NCBI GenBank assembly: GCA_024281175.1
Contig: JAMJTW010000022.1
Coordinates: forward strand, 1-64,000
DNA: 64,000 nucleotides
From: Candidatus Thiovulum imperiosus
Lineage (GTDB): Bacteria > Campylobacterota > Campylobacteria > Campylobacterales > Thiovulaceae
Reading direction: 5' to 3'
Positions 1-8,785 of the stretch are shown here, in pieces. The notes below the pieces were generated by a model that was not told where the DNA came from, did no database searches, and saw only the letters and a program-made list of their open reading frames with translations. How positions within the stretch are numbered: the stretch's first letter is position 1; each line of letters begins with the position of its first letter. Position numbers and translations under genes: made by a program.

Positions 1-2
1 TA

Positions 3-80
3 TGGAAACAGATGAAAGAACATTGGCTTAGTATATCTGCATATACTTCTTTTGAAACTCTATTTGCCAATATAGAATAA
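3..80 (+). CDS. Possible C-terminal remnant of a transposase (partial at window edge)
   Basis: An open frame enters from the left edge and stops at TAA (78-80), giving 25 residues that begin WKQMKEHW and end LFANIE. A Trp-Lys-x-(Met/Leu)-Lys stretch followed by a short amphipathic tail resembles the end of IS630-type transposases, which close with a similar segment after the catalytic Glu. No catalytic residues are inside the window, so this is only a suggestion. Its position next to a broken acnB copy fits an insertion or recombination scar. Confidence 0.3.
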   Translation, partial: WKQMKEHWLSISAYTSFETLFANIE

Positions 81-134
81 ATACTTATACATTATGGTAC
101 TAATTTTATGCTGTGTTAATTATTTGCAAGTGCT

Positions 135-850
135 TATTTATAAATATCTGCCTCTTTTCCAGCAATTTTCTGAGGAACAATTTTCATATACTCCTCTTTT
201 GTAGGAATTCTTCCAAGCATTGCAGTAACAGCAGCAAGTTCAGCAGAACCTAGCTTTAAGAACTTCACCTAAAGCTCGGTAGTGTCCAATATTAGTCATA
301 CAAGAACCAACAAAAACCTCATCGATATTTTTTGGTCGTTTCTCATCAGCAAGAATTTCAGAGAGAGTAGTAATATCATCTGGGTCGTTTGGACAAGCAA
401 GAATTGGTTCAGTAACTTCATTCAAGTCGATTTCAATAACCGCAGCATATTCAGCATCAGCTTCCATAAGTTCAGGATTTGCCAATCACTCTTTGAATTT
501 ATCAACTCTTCTCTGAATAGTTCTCTTATCTTCATAACCATCTTCAATCATCGCCTTAAGAAGTTTTATATTACTATTCACATACTCGATTACAGGCTCT
601 TTATCCAATTTCACCGTACAAGCTGCTGCACTTCTCTCTGCTGAAGCATCAAAAAGTTCAAAAGTCTGTTCTGCTTTAAGAGTTGGTAGCCCCTCAATTT
701 CAAGAATTCGACCAGCGAAGATATTTTTCTTACCTTTCTTCTCAACTGTAAGAAGACCATCTTGAATAGCTTGGTAAGGAATTGCATTTACTAAATCTCT
801 TAGTGTAATTCCAGGTTACATTTCACCAAAAATACAACTTTAGACTATAT
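135..850 (-). pseudogene. Truncated, decayed copy of the 3' part of acnB
   Basis: This segment aligns at high identity with the 3' third of the intact acnB (about 5186-6130), in the same orientation. It lacks an internal block equal to about 5302-5536 (the junction is near 250), which removes the two clustered Fe-S cysteines of the GCSLCMG motif. It also carries a Trp-to-TGA stop near 489 and a Gln-to-TAA stop near 815, and it diverges from acnB beyond about 845. It has neither a start nor the native stop codon. It cannot encode a working aconitase and is best read as a duplication scar bordering the adjoining island. Confidence 0.92.
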
Positions 851-928
851 TAAATATATTGTTTTCGTCATACATGTATTTTTTAAATATGTTAAAATAA
901 CAAAATTAAAATTTTATAAAGGCTGAAT

Positions 929-1693
929 TTGGAGAAGTATTCTGAAACGGCAAAATCCATAGAAACAATACATTTAAAAACCAAGCTATTAGAAATAGAG
1001 ACTATTAATGGAGAATTAGTTGTAGATGTTCAAACACTTTTAAAAGCTCCAGTTGGTTCTGAAGAGGCTTATTTTAAAGCAACTACTATTGCAAAAAAAT
1101 TTGGAAAAGATGCTAGAAAATTTTTGGATAACACAAATACAAAAGAGTATATTGAGGCTCTTGATGAATATTTTTTAAATAGCCAAAATTTTGGCGGTTT
1201 AAAAAATGGGTGGTTTTATACCAAGAGAGGAAAATATCAAGGTGGAACTTGGTTTCATAAAGAACTATTTTTAAAATTCGCTTCTTGGGTATCTCCAAAG
1301 TTTGAAGTTCAAATGCATCAAGTTGTAAAACAGCTAATTATCTATTCTGACCAATTAAAAATTGATAGGCTAGATACGAAATTTCTTTATAAAGAACTTG
1401 GCAAAACTGTCAAAGAAATCTATTTGCCAAAACAGTCTCAAAATAGTCAAAGATTTACTTTTGTAAATTTAGCAAATCTAATAAATCTTAAGGTTTTGGG
1501 ATATACAGCAAAACAGTATCGGGAATTACACAATGTAGACCCAAATATTGCTATTCGAGACACTTTGCCTGATGAAACTTTAGAAGAAATTATTGAAGTT
1601 GAAAAAGATATGAATGGCTATATTAAATATGGTGAAATTTATGATTACGATACTTTAAAAAAGAAGATTTTAGGAAATAAAAATGTCAAATAG
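929..1693 (+). CDS. KilA-N domain protein
   Basis: 254 residues from a TTG start with AAAGG eight bases upstream. Residues about 45-135 look like a KilA-N domain (the DNA-binding fold of phage KilA and large DNA virus proteins): an ARKFLDN segment, then GTWFHKELFLKFASWVSP, the usual G-T-W-x-H...A-x-W-(L/V)-S-P signature, followed by an amphipathic helix. The C-terminal half is charged and unrecognised. It overlaps the next gene by 11 nt, so the two are probably co-translated. KilA-N proteins are mostly phage or mobile-element regulators, which fits the setting between an acnB scar and CBASS. A role in controlling the island is inferred only. Confidence 0.8.
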   Translation: MEKYSETAKSIETIHLKTKLLEIETINGELVVDVQTLLKAPVGSEEAYFKATTIAKKFGKDARKFLDNTNTKEYIEALDEYFLNSQNFGGLKNGWFYTKRGKYQGGTWFHKELFLKFASWVSPKFEVQMHQVVKQLIIYSDQLKIDRLDTKFLYKELGKTVKEIYLPKQSQNSQRFTFVNLANLINLKVLGYTAKQYRELHNVDPNIAIRDTLPDETLEEIIEVEKDMNGYIKYGEIYDYDTLKKKILGNKNVK

Positions 1694-2408
1694 AGAAATA
1701 TCAGAAAAGATTGCTCAACTTGAAAAAGAGTTGGCAGAGCTTAAAAACTTACAAAATAGTGTTCCCTCTTTTTCATATTCAAAAATTAGCAAAGATGATT
1801 TAAAAGAACTTTTTCAAATAGAGAGAAATTTTGACAAATCTGTATTTGAGAATTGGTTTAATTCAGATTTAGAGTTATCAAATGAGGATAATATTTTCTT
1901 GAAAACTCTCTTAGAAAAAGAATCTGATTTTATTCAAATTTATAAAGAGGAAGATTTAAAGATCAAGTTCTTAAGCCCTATTCTTAATAGAATTGATTTT
2001 AAGATTGACCATAAAATCCGTGATTTTTATGAAGAGCCTCTGGTTTATGAAACTGAAGAATTCCGTTTTAAAGGAACTACTGATTTTTTAGTCTCTTATG
2101 GTTTTGAAAAAGCTGAAAAACCCTTTTTCTTTATTCAGGAATTCAAAAAAGGTTTAGAATATTCAAATCCAGAGCCACAACTACTTGCTGAACTTATAGC
2201 TGGTTTAGAAATCTCAAATTCAAAACAAATTCGAGGAGCTTATATCATTGGTGCAATTTGGAACTTTGTGGTTTTAGAGAAAGTTGGAGAGGAGAGTTAT
2301 CGATATTTTGTTTCGCAAAACTTTGATAGTACAGATTTTGAGAAATTAAAGTTGATTTATAAGAATTTACTATTTGTGAAAAAAGAAATTTTGGAGATGG
2401 TTAAATAA
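1683..2408 (+). CDS. PD-(D/E)XK-like protein of unknown function
   Basis: 241 residues. The first about 20 residues form a Leu/Lys/Glu heptad-like coiled coil. The middle has TTDFLVSYG followed about 20 residues later by FFFIQEFKKG, the order and spacing of a PD-(D/E)XK nuclease core (Asp, then Glu-x-Lys). I know similar uncharacterised proteins beside restriction and defence genes, but I cannot name the family. The ATG lies inside the end of the KilA-N gene, so the two form a unit. Nuclease activity is an inference from the motif; it could equally be an inactive PD-(D/E)XK-fold adaptor. Confidence 0.6.
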   Translation: MSNREISEKIAQLEKELAELKNLQNSVPSFSYSKISKDDLKELFQIERNFDKSVFENWFNSDLELSNEDNIFLKTLLEKESDFIQIYKEEDLKIKFLSPILNRIDFKIDHKIRDFYEEPLVYETEEFRFKGTTDFLVSYGFEKAEKPFFFIQEFKKGLEYSNPEPQLLAELIAGLEISNSKQIRGAYIIGAIWNFVVLEKVGEESYRYFVSQNFDSTDFEKLKLIYKNLLFVKKEILEMVK

Positions 2409-2525
2409 ATGACAAGACTTGTTGTCGTTAAATTTGAAATGCTGTTCCACTAGAAATAGCATACTATTTGGGAAATAGATTTAGTTGTTTTATTTAATAA
2501 AAATTAAAACATAACTATATTTAAG

Positions 2526-2576
2526 TTGATACTGATTGACTAAGGTTTGCTATAATACTGACCTGCATATAGCAGG
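2526..2576 (+). promoter_or_regulatory. Promoter and small inverted repeat ahead of the CBASS operon
   Basis: TTGATA (2526-2531) and TATAAT (2551-2556) are 19 bp apart, with TG one base before the -10 box (extended -10). Just downstream, CCTGC-ATATA-GCAGG (2562-2576) is a perfect 5-bp inverted repeat ending right at the ribosome-binding AAAGGA of the patatin gene. It could be an operator or a leader hairpin. The CBASS genes therefore seem to be transcribed separately from the two upstream genes. Confidence 0.55.
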
Positions 2577-2587
2577 AAAGGATTATT

Positions 2588-3535
2588 ATGGAAGATAATA
2601 AGTTTAAAATTTTAAGTCTCGATGGTGGTGGAGTTAGAGGCTATTTAACAGCAAAAATTCTTGAGAATGTAGAGAGTTATTTAAATAGAGTTAATGATGA
2701 AAATATCAATATTGGTCAGAGATTTGATTTAATCGCAGGAACTTCAACAGGAGCAATTATTGCTGGACTATTAGCAATAGGGAAAAGTGCAAAAGAGGTT
2801 CGAGAGTTTTATGATGATTATACAGTTGAGATATTTGGTAAGAAAAGAAACTGGCTTCAACAACTCTATAAACCAAAATATGATAACTCTTTTTTAGAAA
2901 TGAAGGCAAAAGAGTTATTTGGAGAAAAGAGTCTTAAAGATGTTGAAACTGATATTTTAATAACTTCTGTTGCTTTATCAACTGCAAAAGCACGATTTCA
3001 TAAATCTGGGTACTTTGATAGAAATGGAGAAAGACTTGATGAAAAACTTTCAGATATTGTTTTAGCTTCAACATCAGCACCAACATATTTTAAAGCTAAA
3101 GAGAAGTTAGAACATTCAAGCAACCTTATTGATGGTGGAATAGTTGCGAACAACCCATCTTTAGTTGCATTAATCGATGCTTTTCAATTTAAAGATGAAA
3201 GTCTAAGAAAACATAAAAAACCAGAAAAATTCGAAGATGTAACTCTTCTCTCAATTGGAACAGGTGAAATTTGTTGTGTCCCTTATAAATATGAAAAACT
3301 GAAACATGGTGGTTTATTTAATTGGGCAAAACCTATTAGTGATATTGTATTAGAGGCTCAATCTCAATTAGCTTCTTATCAGACAGGATTTGTGTTAAAA
3401 AATGGTAATTATTTAAGAATAAATCCAAAGTTAAAGATGGAAATGAAGCTTGATGATGTTTCTCAAATTGATGAATTAAAGAATATAGCAGATTTAGAAT
3501 ATACCCACGAACAGTTTTTAAAACAAAAATTTTAA
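2588..3535 (+). CDS. capV: CBASS effector: patatin-like phospholipase (CapV type)
   Basis: 315 residues. The patatin signatures are complete: the oxyanion-hole motif DGGGVRG near residue 12, the nucleophile elbow GTSTG with Ser53, and the catalytic Asp in IDGGIVANNP near residue 182. In CBASS, CapV-type patatins are activated by the cyclic nucleotide made by the neighbouring CD-NTase and degrade membrane phospholipids, causing abortive infection. The CD-NTase gene follows after 12 nt, which supports that role. There is no signal peptide, so it should be a cytoplasmic enzyme acting on the inner membrane. It starts at ATG after an AAAGGA ribosome site. Confidence 0.92.
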   Translation: MEDNKFKILSLDGGGVRGYLTAKILENVESYLNRVNDENINIGQRFDLIAGTSTGAIIAGLLAIGKSAKEVREFYDDYTVEIFGKKRNWLQQLYKPKYDNSFLEMKAKELFGEKSLKDVETDILITSVALSTAKARFHKSGYFDRNGERLDEKLSDIVLASTSAPTYFKAKEKLEHSSNLIDGGIVANNPSLVALIDAFQFKDESLRKHKKPEKFEDVTLLSIGTGEICCVPYKYEKLKHGGLFNWAKPISDIVLEAQSQLASYQTGFVLKNGNYLRINPKLKMEMKLDDVSQIDELKNIADLEYTHEQFLKQKF

Positions 3536-3547
3536 AAAGGAAAATAG

Positions 3548-4513
3548 ATGATGGATTTTGATGCAGAATTTAAAAACTTTCACGGAGAGATAGATTTAGA
3601 CTCAAAGACAAAAGAGCAACTAAGAGGCAGTAGAAACACTTTACGAGAGAAGATAAAAAAAGAGTTCAAAGAGAGAACACAACCCAAATTTTTTATGCAA
3701 GGCTCTTTTCATATGAGAACAACCATTAAGCCTATTAATGGAGAGTATGATTTAGATGATGGTATTTATTTGCAAAATATAGATACTTCTAAAGATATAA
3801 AAGATTGGATTTCTACTCAAACTGTTCATAGCTGGATTGTAAATCCTGTTGAAAATCATACATCTGTTCCAATTACAGATAAAAATCTTTGTGTAAGAGT
3901 AAATTATAAAGATGGTAAGAAGCATATAGATTTACCAATTTATGCTGAAAAAGATGGAAAATTCTATTTGGCAGTAAAAAGTAAAGGTTGGATAGAGAGT
4001 AATCCAAAAGCCATTCAAGATTGGTTTATTAAGACTAATAAAAATACAGATAATCAATTTAGAAGAGTTGTGAAGTATTTAAAGGCTTGGAAAGATTATA
4101 AGAAAAGTTCATTTGGAGGGTTTCAGCTTACTGTTTTAGCTTCAAACCATTTTGTAAGATATGATAGTGATGAAGAGAGTTTCTATCAAACAGTTAGAGG
4201 TATTTACAATAATTTAGAAAATTATAAAGAAGAGTTAAAAAATCCTACTGACTCTACAAAAAGCATTATTGACCACTATTCCGATGGAAGAAAAAATGAT
4301 TTTCAAGATGAATTTCAAAAGCTCTATGAACTATCAAAAAAAGCATTTTTTGAGAAAGAAAGCTGTTTAGATAAGATAAAAAATTGGCAAAAAGTTTTTG
4401 GAGATAGGTTTCCAACTCTAACAGAAGAAGAGTGTAAGAAGAAAGAAAATAAAACTCAAGCTATTTATAATACTACAAAGCCTTTCTGCAAAGTTGCAAA
4501 TGGAACTTTTTAA
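3548..4513 (+). CDS. CBASS CD-NTase (DncV-like cyclic nucleotide synthase)
   Basis: 321 residues. The nucleotidyltransferase signature is intact: QGSF at 51-54, then YDLDD with the metal-binding Asp68/Asp70, and a third Asp in HIDLPIYA near residue 130. The sequence around GSFxMxTxIxP and YDLDDGxY is like the DncV-related clade of cGAS/DncV-like enzymes, which join two NTPs into a cyclic dinucleotide on phage infection. An ATG-ATG start follows AAAGGA. The downstream E2-like gene overlaps its end by 14 nt. In type II systems the C-terminus of the CD-NTase is the site joined to targets by the E2; here it ends VANGTF. Which nucleotide it makes cannot be read from sequence. Confidence 0.92.
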   Translation: MMDFDAEFKNFHGEIDLDSKTKEQLRGSRNTLREKIKKEFKERTQPKFFMQGSFHMRTTIKPINGEYDLDDGIYLQNIDTSKDIKDWISTQTVHSWIVNPVENHTSVPITDKNLCVRVNYKDGKKHIDLPIYAEKDGKFYLAVKSKGWIESNPKAIQDWFIKTNKNTDNQFRRVVKYLKAWKDYKKSSFGGFQLTVLASNHFVRYDSDEESFYQTVRGIYNNLENYKEELKNPTDSTKSIIDHYSDGRKNDFQDEFQKLYELSKKAFFEKESCLDKIKNWQKVFGDRFPTLTEEECKKKENKTQAIYNTTKPFCKVANGTF

Positions 4514-5154
4514 ATTATCAGATAGTGAAATTGACTGGATAGAGGGGTTCTATCCAGCTCTTAAAATAGATAAAAGTAGCATTGATGGTGAAATTAGTTT
4601 TAAAAGGAATTATCAAGGTGTAGAAATAGAAGATAGTTATTTAATTTCTATCGATTTAAAAAAACATCAGAATTCGATACTTCCAAAAGTCAGAGAGATA
4701 GGAAATAGGCTCAGTCAATTTTCAGAAGAGAGTAACTTACCATTAGCTGATTTACATATAAATCCAGATGATAGTTTCTGTTTAACTATTCCTCCAGAAG
4801 AACAAAAGTTTTTTATAGATGAAGAGTTTAATTGGCAAGAATTCTTCACAAATGCTTTAGAACCATTTCTATTTCAACAGCTATTTTCAGAAATATAGAA
4901 AATTTCCTTGGGGTGAACATGCCCACGGTGAGTTAGGATATTTAGAGTTTTTATTAGAAGAAGATAGTCAGTTTATGCCTCTCTTTTTCACAAAAGAAAA
5001 AGTTACAGAGCTATTAAATCGTAAAACTTGTATTTGTGGCAGTAAAAAGAAGTTTTCAAAATGCCACTCAAAAGTTTATCGAGGATTAAAAAACTTAAGA
5101 AAAAACTATAACTCCCCCCCTCTCAGAGAGGGAAAGAAAACTCTAGTTACTTAA
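4500..5154 (+). pseudogene. Solo E2-like CBASS protein with SEC-C tail, interrupted by a frameshift
   Basis: The first frame runs from ATG 4500 to TAG 4896-4898 (132 residues; a TTG at 4494 is an alternative start). It shows an E2-type active site: His86 in DLHINPDD followed by Cys94 in SFCLTIPP, the H...C-L-x-x-P pattern of prokaryotic E2s. A +1 frame picks up at about 4882 and runs without stops to TAA 5152-5154. It encodes FPWGEHAHGELG and a Cys-x-Cys-x8-Cys-His SEC-C motif. One extra base near 4880-4884 would explain the break. An E2 without E1 or JAB partners fits 'short' type II CBASS. Whether the shortened E2 still works, or the shift is programmed or an assembly error, is open. Its second frame ends inside the convergent acnB. 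Confidence 0.8.
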
Positions 5155-7692
5155 ACTATAGTTCTCAATCTCATGGAAGTTGAGATATTTATAAATATCC
5201 GCCTCTTTTCCAGCAATTTTAGAAGGAACAATTTTCATATACTCCTCTTTTGATGGAAGTCTTCCAAGCATTGCAGCAACAGCAGCAAGTTCAGCAGAAC
5301 CAAGATAAACTTGAGCACCTTTTCCAAGTCTGTTATCAAAGTTTCTTGTAGAAGTTGAGAAAACAATAGCATTGTCAGCAACTCTTGCTTGGTTACCCAT
5401 GCAAAGTGAACAACCTGGAGTCTCTGTTCTGGCTCCAGCAAGTCCAAATAGTGAGTAGTAACCCTCTTGAATAAGCTGTTTTTCGTCCATTCTTGTTGGA
5501 GGAACAACCCAAAGTCTAACAGGAGCTTGACCCTCACCTTTAAGAACTTCACCTAAAGCTCGGTAGTGTCCAATATTTGTCATACAAGAACCAACAAATA
5601 CCTCATCGATATTGTGTGGTCTCTTTTCATCAGCAAGAATTTCAGAGAGAGTAGCAACATCATCTGGGTCGTTTGGACAAGCAAGAATTGGTTCAGTAAT
5701 TTCGTTCAAGTCGATTTCAATTACTGCTGCATACTCTGCATCAGCATCAGCTTCCATAAGTTCAGGATTTGCTAACCACTCTTTGAATTTATCAACTCTT
5801 CTTTGAATAGTTCTCTTATCTTCGTAACCATCTTCAATCATCGCTTCAAGTAACTTTATATTACTATTCACATACTCAATTACAGGCTCTTTATCCAGTT
5901 TCACCGTACAAGCCGCTGCACTTCTCTCTGCTGAAGCATCAGAAAGTTCAAAAGCCTGTTCTGCTTTAAGAGTTGGTAGACCCTCAATTTCAAGAATTCG
6001 ACCAGCAAAGATATTCTTTTTACCTTTCTTTTCAACTGTAAGAAGACCATCTTGAATTGCTTGGTAAGGAATTGCATTTACTAAATCTCTTAGTGTAATT
6101 CCTGGTTGCATTTCACCTTTGAAAACAACTTTTACACTTTCAGGCATATTTAGAGGCATTGAACCTGTAACACCAGCAAATGCAACAATTCCAGAACCAC
6201 CAGGGAAAGAGATACCTACTGGAAATCTTGTGTGAGAGTCAGCACCAGTTCCAACTGTATCAGGTAGAACCATTCGATTTAGCCAAGAGTGGATTACACC
6301 ATCATCTGGTCGTAGGGAGATACCGCTTCGAGAGGAAATGAAGTCTGGAAGAGTGTTGTGTAATTTTATATCAGCAGGTTTTGGATAAGCAGCTGTATGA
6401 CAGAAAGATTGCATTACAAGGTCGGCACTAAATCCTAACGCAGCAAGTTCTTTAATTTCATCTCTTGTCATTGGTCCAGTTGTATCTTGAGAACCTACTG
6501 TAAGAGTTGTTGGTTCAACATACATTCCAGGTCGAACTCCCGCCATTCCAGTAGCTTTTCCTACCATCTTTTGAGCAAGAGTAAATCCTTTTCCAGTGTC
6601 AGCTGGTTGGTCAGGTCTTAAGAAAATCTCCTCTTCACCCATTCCTAAAACAGCTCTAGCTTTTTTAGTAAGTCCTCTACCAATAATAAGTGGAATTCTT
6701 CCTCCAGCTCGAACCTCATCAGTAATTGTGTTTGGTTTTAGTGAGAAAGTGGAAATCTCAGAACCGTTCTTTTCAGCTCTACCTTCATAAGGGAAAATAT
6801 CTACGACATCACCAGTTTCAAGAGCTGTTACATCTAATTCGATTGGTAATGCACCAGAGTCTTCACTAGTTGCAAAGAAGATTGGAGCGATGATACCACC
6901 AAGAACAACACCACCTGTTCTTTTGTTTGGAACACCATCAATATCTTCTCCCATATGCCACTGAACAGAATTGATACCAGATTTTCTACTACTTCCTGTT
7001 CCAACAACATCACCAACATAAGCTACTGGATTTCCCTTTTTCTTAAGTTCCGCAATAGTTTCAAGTGGATTTTCCATCTTAGCTACAAGCATAGAGTTTG
7101 CATGAAGTGGAATATCACTTCTTGTAAAAGCCTCACTTGCTGGAGATAAATCATCTGTATTTGTCTCACCCGCAACTTTGAAAACCGTAACAGTAATTTT
7201 CTCTGGAATTGCATCTCTATTTAAGAACCACTCAGCATTTGCCCAAGATGTAATTACCTCTGTTGCATATTTGTTTCCAGCTTTGTGAAGTTCTTCAACA
7301 TCATTGAATGCGTCATAAACAAGAAGAGTCTTTTTTAGAGCTTCAGCAGCAACTGCTGCAACTTCTTCGATTTTTAGAGCATTTACAAGTGGAGCAACAT
7401 TGAAACCACCAAGCATTTTTCCAAGAGTCTCAATTGCATCACTTTTAGAGATAGTTGAAACTTCTACTTCTCCAATCACAATCGCATTTAGAAAATCAGC
7501 CTTAACATAAGCAGCGTCGTCCACACCTGGAGCAACTCTATTTTTGATGAGGTCTGTATAGATTTCAAGATTTTCACCAGCTTTAATTCCCTCGATTACC
7601 TGAGCTGTCTGCTCTTTTGTAAGTGGAAGTGGTGGAACACCGAGAGCCTTTCGCTCTTCAACATGTCTATTATAGCTTTCTAAAAATGCCAT
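5143..7692 (-). CDS. acnB: Aconitate hydratase B
   Basis: 849 residues, full length for AcnB (about 850-865). It interconverts citrate and isocitrate in the TCA cycle, here likely the oxidative/reductive cycle of a Campylobacterota. The Fe-S ligands are present: Cys in FVGSCMTN and the Cys pair in GCSLCMGN. The N-terminal HEAT-like and swivel domains precede the catalytic core, the AcnB domain order. The start is ATG. The 3' end overlaps the end of the convergent E2-like gene by 12 bp. A broken second copy of its 3' part lies at 135-850. Confidence 0.97.
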   Translation of the reverse strand: MAFLESYNRHVEERKALGVPPLPLTKEQTAQVIEGIKAGENLEIYTDLIKNRVAPGVDDAAYVKADFLNAIVIGEVEVSTISKSDAIETLGKMLGGFNVAPLVNALKIEEVAAVAAEALKKTLLVYDAFNDVEELHKAGNKYATEVITSWANAEWFLNRDAIPEKITVTVFKVAGETNTDDLSPASEAFTRSDIPLHANSMLVAKMENPLETIAELKKKGNPVAYVGDVVGTGSSRKSGINSVQWHMGEDIDGVPNKRTGGVVLGGIIAPIFFATSEDSGALPIELDVTALETGDVVDIFPYEGRAEKNGSEISTFSLKPNTITDEVRAGGRIPLIIGRGLTKKARAVLGMGEEEIFLRPDQPADTGKGFTLAQKMVGKATGMAGVRPGMYVEPTTLTVGSQDTTGPMTRDEIKELAALGFSADLVMQSFCHTAAYPKPADIKLHNTLPDFISSRSGISLRPDDGVIHSWLNRMVLPDTVGTGADSHTRFPVGISFPGGSGIVAFAGVTGSMPLNMPESVKVVFKGEMQPGITLRDLVNAIPYQAIQDGLLTVEKKGKKNIFAGRILEIEGLPTLKAEQAFELSDASAERSAAACTVKLDKEPVIEYVNSNIKLLEAMIEDGYEDKRTIQRRVDKFKEWLANPELMEADADAEYAAVIEIDLNEITEPILACPNDPDDVATLSEILADEKRPHNIDEVFVGSCMTNIGHYRALGEVLKGEGQAPVRLWVVPPTRMDEKQLIQEGYYSLFGLAGARTETPGCSLCMGNQARVADNAIVFSTSTRNFDNRLGKGAQVYLGSAELAAVAAMLGRLPSKEEYMKIVPSKIAGKEADIYKYLNFHEIENYSLSN

Positions 7693-7763
7693 ATATTCTC
7701 CTATGGATTTCTTTTCAAAAATGTTATCAAAAAAATATTTAGATTGAAGTTAGTTAAAAATAA

Positions 7764-7875
7764 GGGAGTGGCTAAATAGCTTTTTCAGGTTAAAAAACTC
7801 TGAGGGAGGTTCTTCCAGAACTGACCGAAGAGTCTGCAACTACGCTCAGAGAGGAAATCCTTTTTAGCTAGTCCC
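7764..7875. repeat. MITE-like element, subtype 2
   Basis: The left end GGGAGTGGCTAAATAGC and the right end TTTTTAGCTAGTCCC form an imperfect terminal inverted repeat. The interior differs from the main family and contains CTCTGAGGGAGGTTCTTCC. A diverged reverse copy lies at 34618-34698 and a half copy at 35350-35381. No coding capacity is seen; it occupies the gap between pdxA and acnB. Confidence 0.55.
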
Positions 7876-7885
7876 AAAAATAATA

Positions 7886-8785
7886 CTATAAAAGATACTT
7901 TATACTGTTTAGATAGCTTTTAGAATTTAGAGTTCTATCTTTTTTGTAAGCGATATCAAAAGCTGTACCATGTCCAACAGAAACTCTCTGAATTGGAAGA
8001 TTTAGAGAGATATTTATCACCTCATCAAAGTAGAGAGCTTTTAAAGGAGCTAAGCCTTGGTCATGGTAGATTGCAACAAAATAGTTATACTCTTTTCTCA
8101 TTGCAGGAGTAAATGCAACATCGGGAACAAGAGGTTTTGAGAAGAGTTCTTTTCCAACTTCAAGGTTTACTTTCTCAATAGCTATTTCTAAAATATTCTC
8201 TTCATTTCCAAGAACTCCACCATCTCCAGCATGTGGATTTACTCCTAAAACCCCAACTTTTGATGAGGTGTACTTTGAGAAGTTTCTTAAAAAAGAGACC
8301 AATTTCTCTATTGAAACAGACTCTATAACTTTTGAAAGAGGAATATGTTCTGTAAAAAGTGCAACATACATTTCAGGAACTCCCATCATCATAATTGCAT
8401 CTTTTTTGAAAATATCTCGAAGAGCGTCTGTGTGTCCTTTATAAGGTATTCCAGCTAAATTCCAAGCCATCTTATTTACAGGTAAAGTTAATAGAGAATA
8501 ACCATCTTTTGCAAGTTCAACTCCATATCGAAAAGAGTCAAAAGAGTATTTTCCGCTCTCTTTTGAAACTTCTCCAGCATCAATTCTGAAATTTCCAGAA
8601 ACTTCATCACAAACTTGAAATCCTTTTGGAATTTCCAAATTCAGAAGTTCAGAACCCTGTTTCAACATCTCTAAGTTTAGAAGATAAGTTGGTTCTACAA
8701 ATTTAGAAATCTTTTTATGATTTCGAATTGCTAATTCAAGACCGATACCATTCAAATCTCCAATTGAAATTGCCACTTTTTTCAA
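7886..8785 (-). CDS. pdxA: 4-hydroxythreonine-4-phosphate dehydrogenase
   Basis: 299 residues from a TTG start. PdxA oxidises 4-phosphohydroxy-L-threonine in the DXP-dependent route to pyridoxal phosphate. Recognisable stretches are the N-terminal SIGDLNGIG, GHTDAL, VNPHAGDGG and IYHDQGLAPLK; the His residues in the last three blocks are the divalent-metal ligands of the family. The start overlaps the end of the upstream VWA gene (TTGA, 4 nt), so it is read from the same transcript. Its usual partner pdxJ is not in the window. Confidence 0.93.
   Translation of the reverse strand: MKKVAISIGDLNGIGLELAIRNHKKISKFVEPTYLLNLEMLKQGSELLNLEIPKGFQVCDEVSGNFRIDAGEVSKESGKYSFDSFRYGVELAKDGYSLLTLPVNKMAWNLAGIPYKGHTDALRDIFKKDAIMMMGVPEMYVALFTEHIPLSKVIESVSIEKLVSFLRNFSKYTSSKVGVLGVNPHAGDGGVLGNEENILEIAIEKVNLEVGKELFSKPLVPDVAFTPAMRKEYNYFVAIYHDQGLAPLKALYFDEVINISLNLPIQRVSVGHGTAFDIAYKKDRTLNSKSYLNSIKYLL

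Noticed and set aside
282-644. 120-codon open frame on the + strand opposite the acnB fragment
   Set aside because: Antisense shadow of the acnB coding pattern; a similar shadow appears opposite the intact gene at 5566-5775.
2409-2525. Possible gene between the PD-(D/E)XK protein and CBASS
   Set aside because: The longest frame (ATG 2409) is 14 codons; the stretch holds only a GACAA/TTGTC hairpin and AT-rich DNA.
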